Shown here in pieces: positions 10,664-22,604 of a stretch of 64,000 nt of DNA. The stretch is from contig JAPWDM010000003.1 of the NCBI GenBank assembly GCA_035578155.1, forward strand, positions 19,370,916 to 19,434,915, given 5' to 3'. Numbering within the stretch: the first letter of the stretch is position 1; every line of letters begins with the position of its first letter. The notes beneath the pieces were generated by a model, which did no database searches, was not told where the DNA came from, and saw only the letters and a program-made list of their open reading frames with translations. The stretch is from Brachynemurus nebulosus. Taxonomy: Eukaryota > Arthropoda > Insecta > Neuroptera > Myrmeleontidae. Made by a program: the position numbers and the translations under genes.

Positions 10664-13600
10664 AATAGTTACTGCTTCGCTATTTATTACTAACTGTATT
10701 GAAACAGTAAAAATATTTAATTATGCGCATTTGCCTGCTGTAGACTTCACTTTATAAGAAATTTTTCAAGTCTTTAACAAGATTGGCGGTATTCTTTGTA
10801 TAGAATATTTTTCGATTTTTTTTTTTTTGTCTATTTCTGACATTGCTCTTTAAGTGTGATTAATTCCCTTTTTGAATTTTCTTTATCAATTGCTAGATTT
10901 TTATCTTATTTGTATATCAAATCTGGTTGATATAATTGAAAAATTAGATTTTTAATTTTCGTTGAATTATTTATAATTTCATTTGAGTTTTTACTTTAAT
11001 TAAAAACACTGATTATAGAAATTTAATAGTGATGAATACATGTACACAGATACACTACCGATAAGGATAATTTCGCCTTTGGTAAACAAATATGCAATAG
11101 AATAACGCAAATATTTTTACCTTATTCGTTTGTAGTTTCAAAATTATGGACAATTTTAAAAGATAAATGTTTGAATAAAAAGTATGACTTACTATCACGG
11201 TCGTCGCCACTGTAAGGCGGGGTGGAGTCTCTGTTTTCCGAGGACACAAAGAAAAATTAATCACAGTGTTTTTGTATACTTTAGATGAAACTGGACCTTT
11301 AATCTTGCCCACCTCCCATTTTAGTCGCGTCTACATTTGACTATAGCTTCAATATTTCTAAAATAATATATGTACAATGCAGAAGTAGAATTATTTTTGT
11401 CAATATTTCACTATGTATAAATTGTATAATGTTTATCTTAAACACCAAATATATCTTTTTTTAGCAGGTTTATTTGTTTAGTGATTCGACCTAAATAATA
11501 TAATCCACATCTAGTGACAATTATTCCTTTCCGAGTTTTTTTTTATTTGCCCTTGTATTTTGTTTGAATGTCCTCCTCTTACACAAGAGAGAATTTTTAC
11601 ATAATAAAATATGAAATTTTTTCGTGAAACAAAAAAGAGCGAAAACGCGAAAATGCGAAAAGCAAAATACATGAAAATAAATGAAATAAAAACATAATAT
11701 GAAAAAATAAATATATTTAAAGAATAAATATAATGTTATTTATGTGGAAAAATCAACCCCCCGAAAAAAGGAAATTCATTCGCAAAATAGGGATGACTTT
11801 TGATATTTGAATATAAAGATATAATAAGTGTTCAGAGTTACATGTTAATGTAGAGTGGCGCTAAACTAGTCGAAAAATGTTATTACATATCTCATTTCGA
11901 AATTATACATCTTATTTCCAAATTTCTATCTTTCTGCTATAGGCAGGAACGATCCCAGGGACATTATGTTTCGGGCAGAAATATTGCTGCAGGAAATTTT
12001 AAATGGGTCAGATTAAAAATTTGCTTACTATACATCATTCAGGGGCGACAATCACTACAATAAGTTTTGCCTACTTTTATAGTTTAACAATATACTATAA
12101 ATTTCTTGAAGATAATATGACAATAATATTCTTTTTATTTAGTTTTATTAAATTAAAAATCAAGTAGGTTTTAGTTATAAAGTTAAAACTTTTAGTTATT
12201 TTGTTCTTAAATTTTTCTTTCTCTTTCGTTTGCTCGTCAGTTGTATTATTTTTGGGGAAGACATTTTTCAAAAAATTAGACGCCTTAAGTATTGGTTATT
12301 TTTTGGGCTACTGAGATGCCGCTTATGTATTTCATATACGTTAAATAATTTTTCCTATTTTTTGTAAGTTTTTACCCTTAAAATGAATATTTGAAAAAAT
12401 TTTGATTAATAAAAAGGGATTTTGATGAGTCAATCTGGAAACACTGTCCACCTTGGCAGAACACAGCTACTGCCAAGGCAATCTAACATTACCTAATAAC
12501 AATATTCATTGTGATGTTAGGAGCACTAAAATTTACGGTGATTTTCATAGATATTAAACCGTGTTGTTTTATACTTATTGTGTAGAGATATAAATATACA
12601 TTTAATTATGTTTTGATATTTCAGAGGCGGGATCCTCATTATAATTCCTTTGGAACAGCCATTTATTACAGATAATAATTTGAAATTTTTGAGTAACTGA
12701 AATACTTATATTAATATTTATTTGGAAGTCGCAGTACGTATTTATCAAAAAAAAAAAAAAAAAATTATAGCGAAAACTAGTTAATAGTATAACTACATAC
12801 TTCGAGATTTTGAGAAGATTTCGAATTTTAATTCATAAATAAAAATGAGCATTTAGATCTTCTACTCCTTGTAAACCTTCTGTGTTAAGTGGAGTATTTA
12901 CTGTTGTAAAATTCCAATTGCGTACCCTTGTACATATTTTTGATATTAGTAGCTTGAAAGTAAAATGAAACTGAATCAGTATACAATATTGTCAACTTAC
13001 ATTTCCATCTGTGAAGAATTTTCAAAATTTCCCGTTCCAAATGAAAACTATTACAACTATCATAAAAATCTATTCTCAATAATTTTCAGTATCATTTCTT
13101 TTACAAACAAAAATTAAAATAGAAAAGTTTTCCTTTCGCATTTCCAAGTGAAGAAAATTTTAATTGTTAATTGTTGTGTTAACTAAACAGAACTCGATCA
13201 AGTTCTACTTCATCCGTATAGGTACCTACTTAGAGTTAGTCAGTTAGTCGATCTGTCGGTCCGGTTCATTGCTGATAGCGTTATAAGCTAAGAAAATTCA
13301 TTTATACAAAATGTAATACAAACATTTCTTAACATTCATGGATATTAATTTTCCCATATTCTATGCGAGAAAAACTAAAATGTAAAACACTTTTTAAAAT
13401 TAGATGCATAAAATTTTTCTTCTTTCTGTTTGCAACAAAAACATATAGAATTTTAAAGAAGTTTCATTATGAATAATAATTATAGAACTAAACTTTGCAG
13501 TTACGTGTTTTTCTAGAGTAGAAAATGCATTACTATAAAAGTATATGTTACGATAAAAAATAAAAATAACTATATAGTTAATTTATTCATAAAAATTTTT

Positions 13601-13920
13601 GTAACTGAATAGTGCAATTAAAAGAATATATAATTATGTTGAAAGTTTTAGTATAAACTTAATTTTTTCAAATTTAAATTGAGTTTCGTACTGCAAGCGA
13701 AAGGGAATCAAACTAGAAAAACTTCATTCTAAACTTAGGTTTTTGATGGATGAGAGCCTTAGGGGAAGTAGTTTCTGACAGATATTTAAAATTAAACATC
13801 AAATTTTGTAGCATTTTAGTGGTTTGTAAAAACTATGTTGTAGAAAATAACTTATCCATTATTTCTTACGGGCTGAACAGACTAGTACTGCCCACCGGAT
13901 CATTTACACTCAAAAGTTAT
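10664..13920. other. AT-rich DNA without supported genes
   Basis: No frame exceeds 85 codons and none resembles a known protein. A small CTTGGCAG hairpin lies near 12453-12478 and a poly(A) run near 12750. No long repeat partner was found in the window. Confidence 0.55.
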
Positions 13921-14116
13921 TAAGGTACCATCACAGTATGATTGGCCGAAAAATAGTCAATTTTCATAATTTCTTTTCGGATGGATAAGATAGGGGAATG
14001 GGGATGATTCTTTTTACGATTAATACCACTATTTAACAATACAAAAATTTTTTTTTATTTATTTTTATTTATTTTTTATAATTATTATAATTTTTTGAAA
14101 AAAGTGTCTTTAAAAA

Positions 14117-14412
14117 GGGCCGAAATTCGGTGCCAACGATCGTGGCCGCAGTTTTTATCTGAAAAAAAAAAACAAAATCAAATGGATTATCAATCTGTAA
14201 GTAAACCGCAACGTTCCTATGGGAGTTTTTTTCTCTGAAATTTGAAAAAAATGGCGGCAGTTTTAATAAAAACTACAAAATTTTGTACAGTTTTCCGTGT
14301 AATAAAATAGGAAGATTTCAAAGAAAAGAAAAGCTCCTATAGGAACATAGCGTCCATTTGATTTTTTTTCAGATAAAAACGCGGCCGCAATTGTGGGCAC
14401 CGAATTTCGGTC
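14117..14412. mobile_element. Nested MITE with long terminal inverted repeats
   Basis: The left end GGCCGAAATTCGGTGCC with TGGCCGCAGTTTTTATCTGA just inside is matched in inverse orientation at 14360-14412. The opposite arm of the host foldback (around 16566-16590) lacks it and reads straight through from TCTTTAAAAAA to ACAAGTAAAGG. That provides an internal empty site. Confidence 0.75.
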
Positions 14413-14425
14413 TTACAAGTAAAGG

Positions 14426-15763
14426 TCCCGAGGCCGGACCTATCGATTTTGATGAAACTTAAATATGTTGTAGAACACTAAAAACTAAGGGACACGTATT
14501 TTTTTTTATCTGCGGAAAAACGGTTTGAAGGGGTGAAATCGCCCTCCAAAAATTGGGGTAAAAATTTAATTTTTCAAATATCTCGAAAACAATAAGAGAT
14601 AGAGCAAAAGTTTAAATTGGCGATATTACTCTTTTTTAAAGAGCTATCTATTGATATGCAATTTGTTCAAATTATATCAACAAGGGTGGTTGGGGGTTAA
14701 AATTTGGGGGTTAATTTTGCAAAAAGGGGGTGAAAAATAAACAATATAAAAATTTTGTTTACAGATTTGAAATCTACGTCAAAAAATATAATTGACCGGT
14801 TTTTGCTCAATATCCTAATATTAAGTCTAGGGGTAGTTAACTAGAGGGTGACTATGTCGGATAATCGTACTATTTGGGTATTTTAAGTTCTTCTTTATGG
14901 AAAATAGCTTAAGACAATTAGAATAACGTAGAAATGAAATTCTCGAATTCAAAATTGAGTTTGAGCAACACTGGAGAGGGCGTGAGTCACCCTCTTAAAT
15001 TACATATTAGTTTATATACACTAATTTTTGCTATTAACACACTGATAGTGGGTAAAATAATGTCACAATAAGTGGTTCTGAAGTTGGACTAAAATGAAAT
15101 TCTGCGGCCGGACCTATCGATTTCGATGAAACTTAAATATATTGTAGAACACTAAAAACTAAGGGACACGTATTTTTTTTTACCTGCGGAAAAAACGGTT
15201 TGAAGGGGTGAAATCGCCCTCCAAAAATTGGGGTAAAAATTTAATTTTTCAAATATCTCGAAAACAGTAAAAGATAGAGCAAAAGTTTAAATTGGCGATA
15301 TTGCTCTTTTTTAAAGAGCTATCTATTGATATGCAATTTGTTCATATTACATCAACAGGGGTGGTTGGGGGTTAAAATTTGGGGGTTAATTTTTCAAAAA
15401 GGGGGTGAAAATTAAACAATATAAAAATTTTGTTTACAGATCTGAAATTTACGTCAAAAAATCTAATTGAGCTATTTTTGCTCAATGCCCTAATATTAAG
15501 TCTAGAATAATTCTATTAAGACTATGTCGAATAGTCGTACAATTTGGGTATTTCAAGAAGTTCTTCTTCATGGAAAATAGCTTAAGACAATTAGAATAAC
15601 GTAGAAATGAAATTCTCGAATTCAAAATTGAGTTTGGGCAACATTGGAGAGGGGGTGAGTCACCCTCTTAAATTACATACTAGTTTACATACACTAATTT
15701 TTGCAATTAACACACTGACAGGGGGTAATAATGTCACAATAGATGGTTCTGAAGTTAGACTAT
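14426..15763 (+). repeat. Direct ~670 bp duplication (units A and B)
   Basis: Both units run from GGCCGGACCTATCGATTT through CTAAGGGACACGTATTTTTT to TGGTTCTGAAGTTRGACTA with small substitutions. An inverted third copy lies at 15896-16567. The units are G-run-rich (GGGGGTTAAAATTTGGGGG) and non-coding. Confidence 0.85.
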
Positions 15764-16764
15764 CGTATGTAAGGTTTTTATTAGGTTTCATTATTTTAAT
15801 TTAGCTTATGTAATTTTCGGTATCGATAATTTTCGATAAGGAGAACTATAATATCCATTAAAAAACAAACCTAATAAAGACCTTATATATGATAGTCCAA
15901 CTTCAGAACCACTTATTGTGACATTATTTTACCCACTATCAGTGTGTTAATAGCAAAAATTAGTGTATATAAACTAGTATGTAATTTAAGAGGGTGACTC
16001 ACGCCCTCTCCAATGTTGTTCAAACTCAATTTTGAATTCGAGAATTTCATTTCTTCCTTATTCTAATTGTCTTAAGCTATTTTCCATGAAGAAGAACTTC
16101 TTGAAATACCCAAATTGTACGACTATTCGACATAGTCACCCTCTAGTTAACTACCCCTAGACTTAATATTAAGGCATTGAGCAAAAATAGGTCAATTAGA
16201 TTTTTTGACGTAAATTTCAGATCTGTAAACAAAATTTTTATATTGTTTAATTTTCACCCCCTTTTTGAAAAATTAACCCCCAAATTTTAACCCCCAACCA
16301 CCCCTGTTGATGTAATATGAACAAATTGCATATCAATAGATAGCTCTTTAAAAAAGAGCAATATCGCCAATTTAAACTTTTGCTCTATCTTTTACTGTTT
16401 TCGAGATATTTGAAAAATTAAATTTTTACCCCAATTTTTGGAGGGCGATTTCACCCCTTCAAACCGTTTTTCCGCAGGTAAAAAAAAATACGTGTCCCTT
16501 AGTTTTTAGTGTTCTACAATATATTTAAGTTTCATCGAAATCGATAGGTCCGGCCTCGGGACCTTTACTTGTTAGATTTTTTAAAGACTTTTTTTTCAAA
16601 AAATTATAATTATAAAAAAATAAATAAAAATAAATAAAAAAAATATATATTTGTACCTATTGTTAGTGGTATTAATCGTCAAAAAAAAAAACATCCCCAT
16701 TCCCCTACTTATCCATCCGAAAAAAGATTGTGAAAATTGACTATTTTTCGGCCAGTCACACTAT

Positions 16765-18030
16765 AATAAAATTATATTTTATACTTATTAAGAGGAAAAT
16801 GTTTCTGTCGAGAAATTTCATTTTAGATTATGAATTTTTTCTAGAATATAGCAACAAAAATAACCAACCTTCTGGCATAAATAATTTTATGGTAAATAGA
16901 CAATTCTGGTTATCGATTCTAATTCTAACCTAAGTATTAAGCATTTAATCTTTATCTCGGTTAGAAAGTAGTTCTTTTTTTTTTAATTGATTTTTTCCAT
17001 TTTTGTTATTAGCTTCACACGTCCATTCACATTTACATGTATGTTACTTTGAATTGGTTACGAGATCACCATAGAAGTTTCCACTTAGGTCGTGTGGTCT
17101 TTAGCACACGTAAAATGTTTTTTCTTCAAAAAGCGAAAATGGGTTGCCCAAAAAAAAATAAAAACGGATTGCTATTGGCACATATGTAAACATTCACCTT
17201 ATGATCTGACTCTTCGAAAACAACTTTAAGCTTTGCATTCTGATTGTGGTAACTTTTATATAAGTACAATCAGTAATGTCAGTTTTAATCTTAATTTATT
17301 TCATCAAAATGAACAGTATTTTTGCTTCTTCTCACTCCACGATGTCAGAGGAAAAAACAACAACGTACAATTTAGTAATTATTACGTTTTTGGGCATTAA
17401 AACATTACAATTTCAATTAGGTACTGGTAAATAATTTATATCAATGCCATTTTTTTGCTCTGTGTTGTTACTTTGAATAAAATTTAAATTCCCTACTGAC
17501 ATAAAAAATATTTCCTGGAATGATATTTTTTTATTTTTTACGTTCTGTATGTAGGTACAATAAAATTATTGAAGTGCCCACAACCCTAATATGCCCGTAT
17601 AACATACATATAAAGTATATTAGACGGTTATATGTGTAGCGCGTTATTGTACCTATATGTGGGGGTACTTGTTTGTGGATACACAAATACACACACTGTC
17701 AAACACCGAACCTAAATCAGGTTCAATGTAGTTCAATAATATTGTTTAAATCAACAATTATTAGATTGAATCTGATTCAAGAGGGCTTTAGTTAAAGCTT
17801 CAATAATTCATATCATTTTAACAGTTGACGTTAATTCAAATATGGTTCTAGTTTAGCTTGTGTAGAAATTCATATTGTATAATTATATGACAAAAAATTT
17901 TTTTTTATTTGTTCAATATTTTTGTGGGAAAATAAATTTTTCATTCTATGGACGAAGTTGCATATAATTTTAAAATGATGTCTCTTAACTTTTTATAACA
18001 TTTTCATCCACTTTCTACTTCCCAAAAATC
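16765..18030. other. AT-rich DNA, nothing recognised
   Basis: Short frames only. A small AGCACACG/CGTGTGGT hairpin near 17090-17110 is the only structure noted. Confidence 0.5.
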
Positions 18031-18095
18031 ACTTTACTTGAACTCATGACATATTTCGATCAACATGGTCATTATCAAACAACTGTTCAAATTTT
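18030..18095 (-). mobile_element. Probable PLE-like tail remnant
   Basis: On the minus strand, TTTGATAAT, a four-pair GACC/GATC-type hairpin (one mismatch) and GAAATATGTC appear in the same order and spacing as the PLE tails elsewhere in the window. It is short and uncertain. Confidence 0.35.
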
Positions 18096-18961
18096 ATTAT
18101 TTATGAACTTGTGGTTTGTAGAACGATTCTAAAGTTTCCTCGAAAAGAAACAGTGTAATGTAGGTGGTAGGACGCCTACTGAGATGTAGAGAAACCGAAT
18201 TATTTGAAATGATGTTATCCAATGTTTTGACTGTATGATAATAATAGGGTTCACCCTTCATTGTTTCAGATTCTTTTTTTTAACAAACATTATTTGTTTT
18301 TTGTGAGGAGGAAGAATTATGTCGGTGATCATCTGGAATTGTCAAGAGAAATTGAACGAAATCTTTATAAGTATAGTCGACCGTAATAGTGGAACCCTCG
18401 ACTAACCAAGTCATAAAGTAGTACCAGTGCTTAAGCATGCCCGTACACTTGATTGGTCAATTAGTATCATAAATGTTGTTTATATATTGACTATAAAACG
18501 TATGACATATTATAGGTGTACCATATGTCCAGATAAAGTTTGATATTCACATAGCATGCATACATATGTCATATTCATACATACATTACGTACGAGTTCA
18601 CATACAGGTGAGTTTTTTGAGAGTTGCTATTTAGGTAACAAATGTATATACTGCTGGGAGTAATCGATTGCTATAGTTAGAAGCTTTATTGCTACTTTAG
18701 TTCTCGAGCTATGATAGGAACTTAATGGGACCAGATATATATTAATTTTTGATATAAAACTTCTCCAGTGATATTTTTTGAATTTTTCATTAAATTTATT
18801 AATTTTGCGGCAAATAGATACCTACGTATCTATATAAGCTAGATTTAATCCTGTTAGTTTTATTTTATTTATTCAAGAAAAAAACAAGTAATTAACAGAT
18901 CTATATCAAAACGGGTAGTTTATCTTTAAAAAATTAGATGTCACCCTTCTATATTTAATAG

Positions 18962-19273
18962 TAGGGTCCCTACAATAAATAGAGTCGTGACATGTCATCC
19001 ATTTTGTATCCAAAAACAGAGCGGGAAGCTTCAAAATTAATTCTCACATGTTTGAGTAAATATTTTTGAGTACATAATTATTGTTAATAAGTTATGAATT
19101 AACGAACAATTAAAAATTTTTTAATTTAATTATTCTTTCTAAGTTAAACTAAATGGTTTTTGTTAACATTTAATTTATTTCCAATGTATTTCACGAAAAC
19201 TTTGGGTAGAAAATGCCGGAACCAATCAGCGTTCAGCACACATGTCACCACTCTATTTATTATAGGCACTCTA
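18962..19273. mobile_element. 312 bp hAT-type MITE with 8 bp target duplication
   Basis: The terminal repeats TAGGGTCCCTACAATAAATA and (inverse of the right end) TAGAGTGCCTATAATAAATA continue with GAGTSGTGACATGT on both sides, about 30 of 34 positions matching. The element is flanked on each side by TTTAATAG (18954-18961 and 19274-19281), an exact 8 bp duplication as made by hAT transposases. The interior is non-coding. Confidence 0.85.
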
Positions 19274-19281
19274 TTTAATAG

Positions 19282-20289
19282 TTTTTTTTTTTTTTTTTTA
19301 ATAAAAAATAAATTGAAAATTATTTATTGAAAATATTTATTGAAAATTATTTAGGTTTTCTATCTCAACATAGTTAAATGAAAGTTATGTATCTACACTA
19401 TACTTCTATTAACACTATACTATCGTTAGTCATTAACCGTATATTTTTATGTCTCCTGAACTTGCAGCGCGTACTTTTTGATAGCTGATCTGTAAAGAAA
19501 ATAAAAAATAACGAAAATTTTAGTAGTATCGTTAGTATTTCATTCATAAATTTCACTATCATCATTTATCATTAAATATTCATATTAAAAGCTTTTAAAA
19601 ATAGATTACCATTTAAAAAAATTTAAATTTTTATCATACCTCCAAAATGAAAGGAGCTATGAAATTCTTAGCTATAACAATTGATTACCGCCAGTGGTAT
19701 GTATAATTAGTATTTGAACAATTTATTGGTTTAGTTAATAGTTTGGTCATAAAAATGGCCACTCTCAGAAAACTCATCCTATATGATGTATATATGTATA
19801 CATATTTCTCGATACAGTCTCTGTACATACAATCATATAGGCTCATATCGTACAATGTGAGTGAAAGGCCTCCGTATTAATAACCTTCCCTCACCTATTA
19901 CATATTATTATTCATTCATGGCGCATTAGAGTAATTAAAATTGAGATAACACACAACAGGCAAACATTTGCTTTTAAAATAATAATTCATTATTTGATAC
20001 CAGCATTATACACACATATATATGTATACATATGTGTAAATACATATATAGTATGTATCGATGTTTGTATGAAATAACATGTCGCAGAAACTTTGAATAA
20101 TTCTTTTTTTTCATTTGAAAAAATACATCATACTGTAACGTTGTTCCGGCTGCGTCGCAATGACAGCGGTTGCGATGTCAATCTAATTTTACAATTATGA
20201 ATCGAAGAAAAAAAATTTAGATGATATTACACTTGAGTGTTCTACATGTTTTTATTTTATGTTCTTCTGCAAGAAACTTCAACTTCTTC
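19282..20289. other. AT-rich DNA with TATATG/GTATAC-rich stretches
   Basis: A poly(T) run (19283-19299) and imperfect TATACATATG repeats (about 19785-20060). No coding or mobile element signal was recognised. The preceding stretch 18096-18953 likewise holds nothing I can name. Confidence 0.5.
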
Positions 20290-20293
20290 TTAA

Positions 20294-20809
20294 GGGAGAC
20301 CACTAGTGTGACCGCCTGAAAAAAAGGTGATTTTTGGGAATTTTTTTAAAGAAAACTACTATATGGATTATTTTAATATTTTAAGGATATATTCTTCGTT
20401 GATATATAATGAATTCATGATAAAATTTTTGGACAAAAAATTGAAAATTCAGTGAGTTAATCGCGATTTTCCAAGGCTCCAAAAAAAGTGTTCCTCCACT
20501 GCTGCAGTGATAGCGACCTTCACAGTGCTTGAAATCAAAAAAATCATAAAGCCTATTAAACTAGAAGGTATTTCCCGTGCATTGAACCTCAATCGAAAAA
20601 AAAAGTTAAAATTTAATAAAATGGCAGAGTGTTTTAAAAAAAGTTTCAAAATTTGCGAGAAAATTTGATGATTTTTGGCCTGCAAAAATTACATTTTTTA
20701 TTCGACAGGAAAACTGAAATTTTAGTATGTTATTTTTAAAGGTATAGACCAGAGAAACATGCAAAAAAAAATTTCCAATTTTTTTAAAATGTCACACTAG
20801 TGGCCCCCC
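20294..20809. mobile_element. 516 bp TTAA-flanked MITE
   Basis: The ends GGGAGACCACTAGTGTGAC and (inverse) GGGGGGCCACTAGTGTGAC are flanked by TTAA at 20290-20293 and 20810-20813. A TTAA target is the hallmark of piggyBac-type transposition, although these termini start GGG rather than the usual CCY. The interior is non-coding. An internal 78-codon minus-strand frame has no recognisable domain. Confidence 0.75.
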
Positions 20810-20904
20810 TTAAAGAATCAGAATTCTTTTTAAAGAAATATTACTACAATCATTAGAAATATTTTGAACGGAAATTTTGGAAGTTACATATGACTTCATT
20901 TTGT

Positions 20905-21735
20905 TAGTGCATTTCCGATTCAGCTATTACCTTCACTCTCATCACGCGACTTGAGTCGGGGACTATAGCAGAAATTTGTTTTGAATATAATGTACATTGG
21001 AATTTATACATGTAAAACGCTTATACTTTAAACTCTTAGATGTGTTCTTCAGCTTGACACGTCCCTTGTTGGTGACCTCAAAAATTTGTTTTTTGTCAAA
21101 ATTTGCTACAACTAAAAAGTTTTCTACATTTTTTACACCATCGGAAAGATGGGGCAAAATTATATAAGATAGGTCTTTTTTTAGGCTTACTGGTTTCCGA
21201 GAAAAAGTAATTTTATAGCTGAAAATTCGCTATGTTATGCAGGATGCTGTGATAGGGGCCTTTCTAGATCTTCTACTAAGCTTCATTTAATGCGGTATTG
21301 TCAGATGTTATTATATTTTATGTTAATATTTCATTTACTCCAAGAATTAATATTTTTTCAACAACGCTTCTGTTATTTCGTTATTTTTTAACGTTGTTTA
21401 CATGCTTAAATAAATTTAGCTGGACATTATGCAAAATTTTACCTTTTTTGTTTCATTCATCATTGAAATATAACAAAAATTTGCTATTTTCCATAAGGGG
21501 ACGTGTAATTTTGTCATATGATCTATTTCACTCAACGCAATAGTCTTTCCAGTCAACAATAAACTTAAATTAGCTAATTCTAAAACCTGTCGTGCTTAAC
21601 TGGTTTCAACTGTTTTAGCGAATTTCCAGAATGGAATTCAGCTATTACAGCCACTGTCATGACGCGACCTGAGCCCGGGACTATGGCAGAAATTTGTTTT
21701 AAGGTCCCTAGAAACCGAAAATAATATTCACTAAA

Positions 21736-21812
<77 letters not shown>

Positions 21813-22145
21813 TTTCCACGCGATAACTCTCGAACGAAGTATCCAACTTTTACGAAACTTGGTGAGAACATTTGGCGTCCCAAACCGTTGGAGGAGTTCG
21901 TCAGCCAGACACATCGGATGCCAGGAACATGGTTGTCGTTCTTGCAAAAAATTAGTTTTTTGCCAAAATATCCACTTATTCAAAAATTTTTGCGAAATTT
22001 TTTTACATTATTTAAAAGAAAAAAAAAAATAACATAAAAAAGGTCGGTCTTTAAACTATTTTCTATGTCAACTAGTTTCCGAGCAAAATGAATTTTTATA
22101 AACGGAAATTCGCTATGTTACGCAGGATGCTGCGACAGGGGTATT
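20905..22145. repeat. Two diverged copies of a ~350-500 bp repeat
   Basis: Copy 1 (20905-21260) and copy 2 (21625-22140) share CAGCTATTAC, CRCGACYTGAGYCSGGGACTAT, GCAGAAATTTGTTTT, CTRGTTTCCGAG and a terminal CGCTATGTTACGCAGGATGC-like block. Copy 2 has been expanded by an (AT)n tract. Neither encodes anything recognisable. Confidence 0.65.
21738..21811. repeat. (AT)n microsatellite
   Basis: About 36 uninterrupted TA units. The apparent isoleucine-tyrosine peptides on either strand are artefacts of this tract. Confidence 0.97.
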
Positions 22146-22261
22146 TTTAACTTCCCATAGGAAGTTATTTTAATGGGTCCGATTTTACGAATCGCTAATT
22201 TTGACATATCTCCACGTTTCAAGGTCACTAGAATCCGAATCCATTATTTTTAGCGTGATGT

Positions 22262-22314
22262 CTGTGCGTGCGTTCGTTAGTTCGTTCGTTGGTTCGTTGG
22301 TTCGTTCGTTCGTT
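22262..22314. repeat. (GTTC)n tetranucleotide tract
   Basis: GTTCGTTCGTTGGTTCGTTG-type units, about twelve in all with G/T slips. It lies inside a repeat that also contains ATCTCGAGAACAAATGATG, a phrase that recurs in diverged form near 22665. Confidence 0.85.
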
Positions 22315-22499
22315 CCTGAATTTTTTTTGGTGTCGCATATCTCGAGAACAAATGATGATATCAACTACGGACTAATTTCATTAGATGCGTAATCAAAAGA
22401 TGAAAACCGGATAAAGTTTTCAGCAAATTCGGATTAGCGGTTTGTTTTTCGTGGTAAAAATACAGGATTAACTTTATTAAGCTAAGATAGATTATATGG

Positions 22500-22573
22500 A
22501 TTTTTTACCATAACATTATTATATAATGGCCTAAGAACCTTCCTTGATGTTAAAAACACCAGTATTTTATTAT

Positions 22574-22604
<31 letters not shown>

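Larger units (their letters stand above)
13934..16762. mobile_element. 2.8 kb foldback element built from a thrice-repeated unit
   Basis: The ends (AGTATGATTGGCCGAAAAAT and its near-perfect inverse at 16743-16762) open very long inverted arms. Each arm contains a ~670 bp unit: copies A (14426-15091) and B (15105-15763) are direct repeats on the left, and copy C (15896-16567) is inverted on the right. The centre (15765-15895) is itself an inverted repeat. No transposase is present. The left arm carries an extra 296 bp MITE (14117-14412) missing from the right arm. No unambiguous target duplication was seen. Confidence 0.75.

Noticed and set aside
21580..21983. Frames rich in alternating Ile-Tyr (also at 29547-29837 and 46393-46901)
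   Set aside because: These are translations of (AT)n microsatellites, with no start context or domain.
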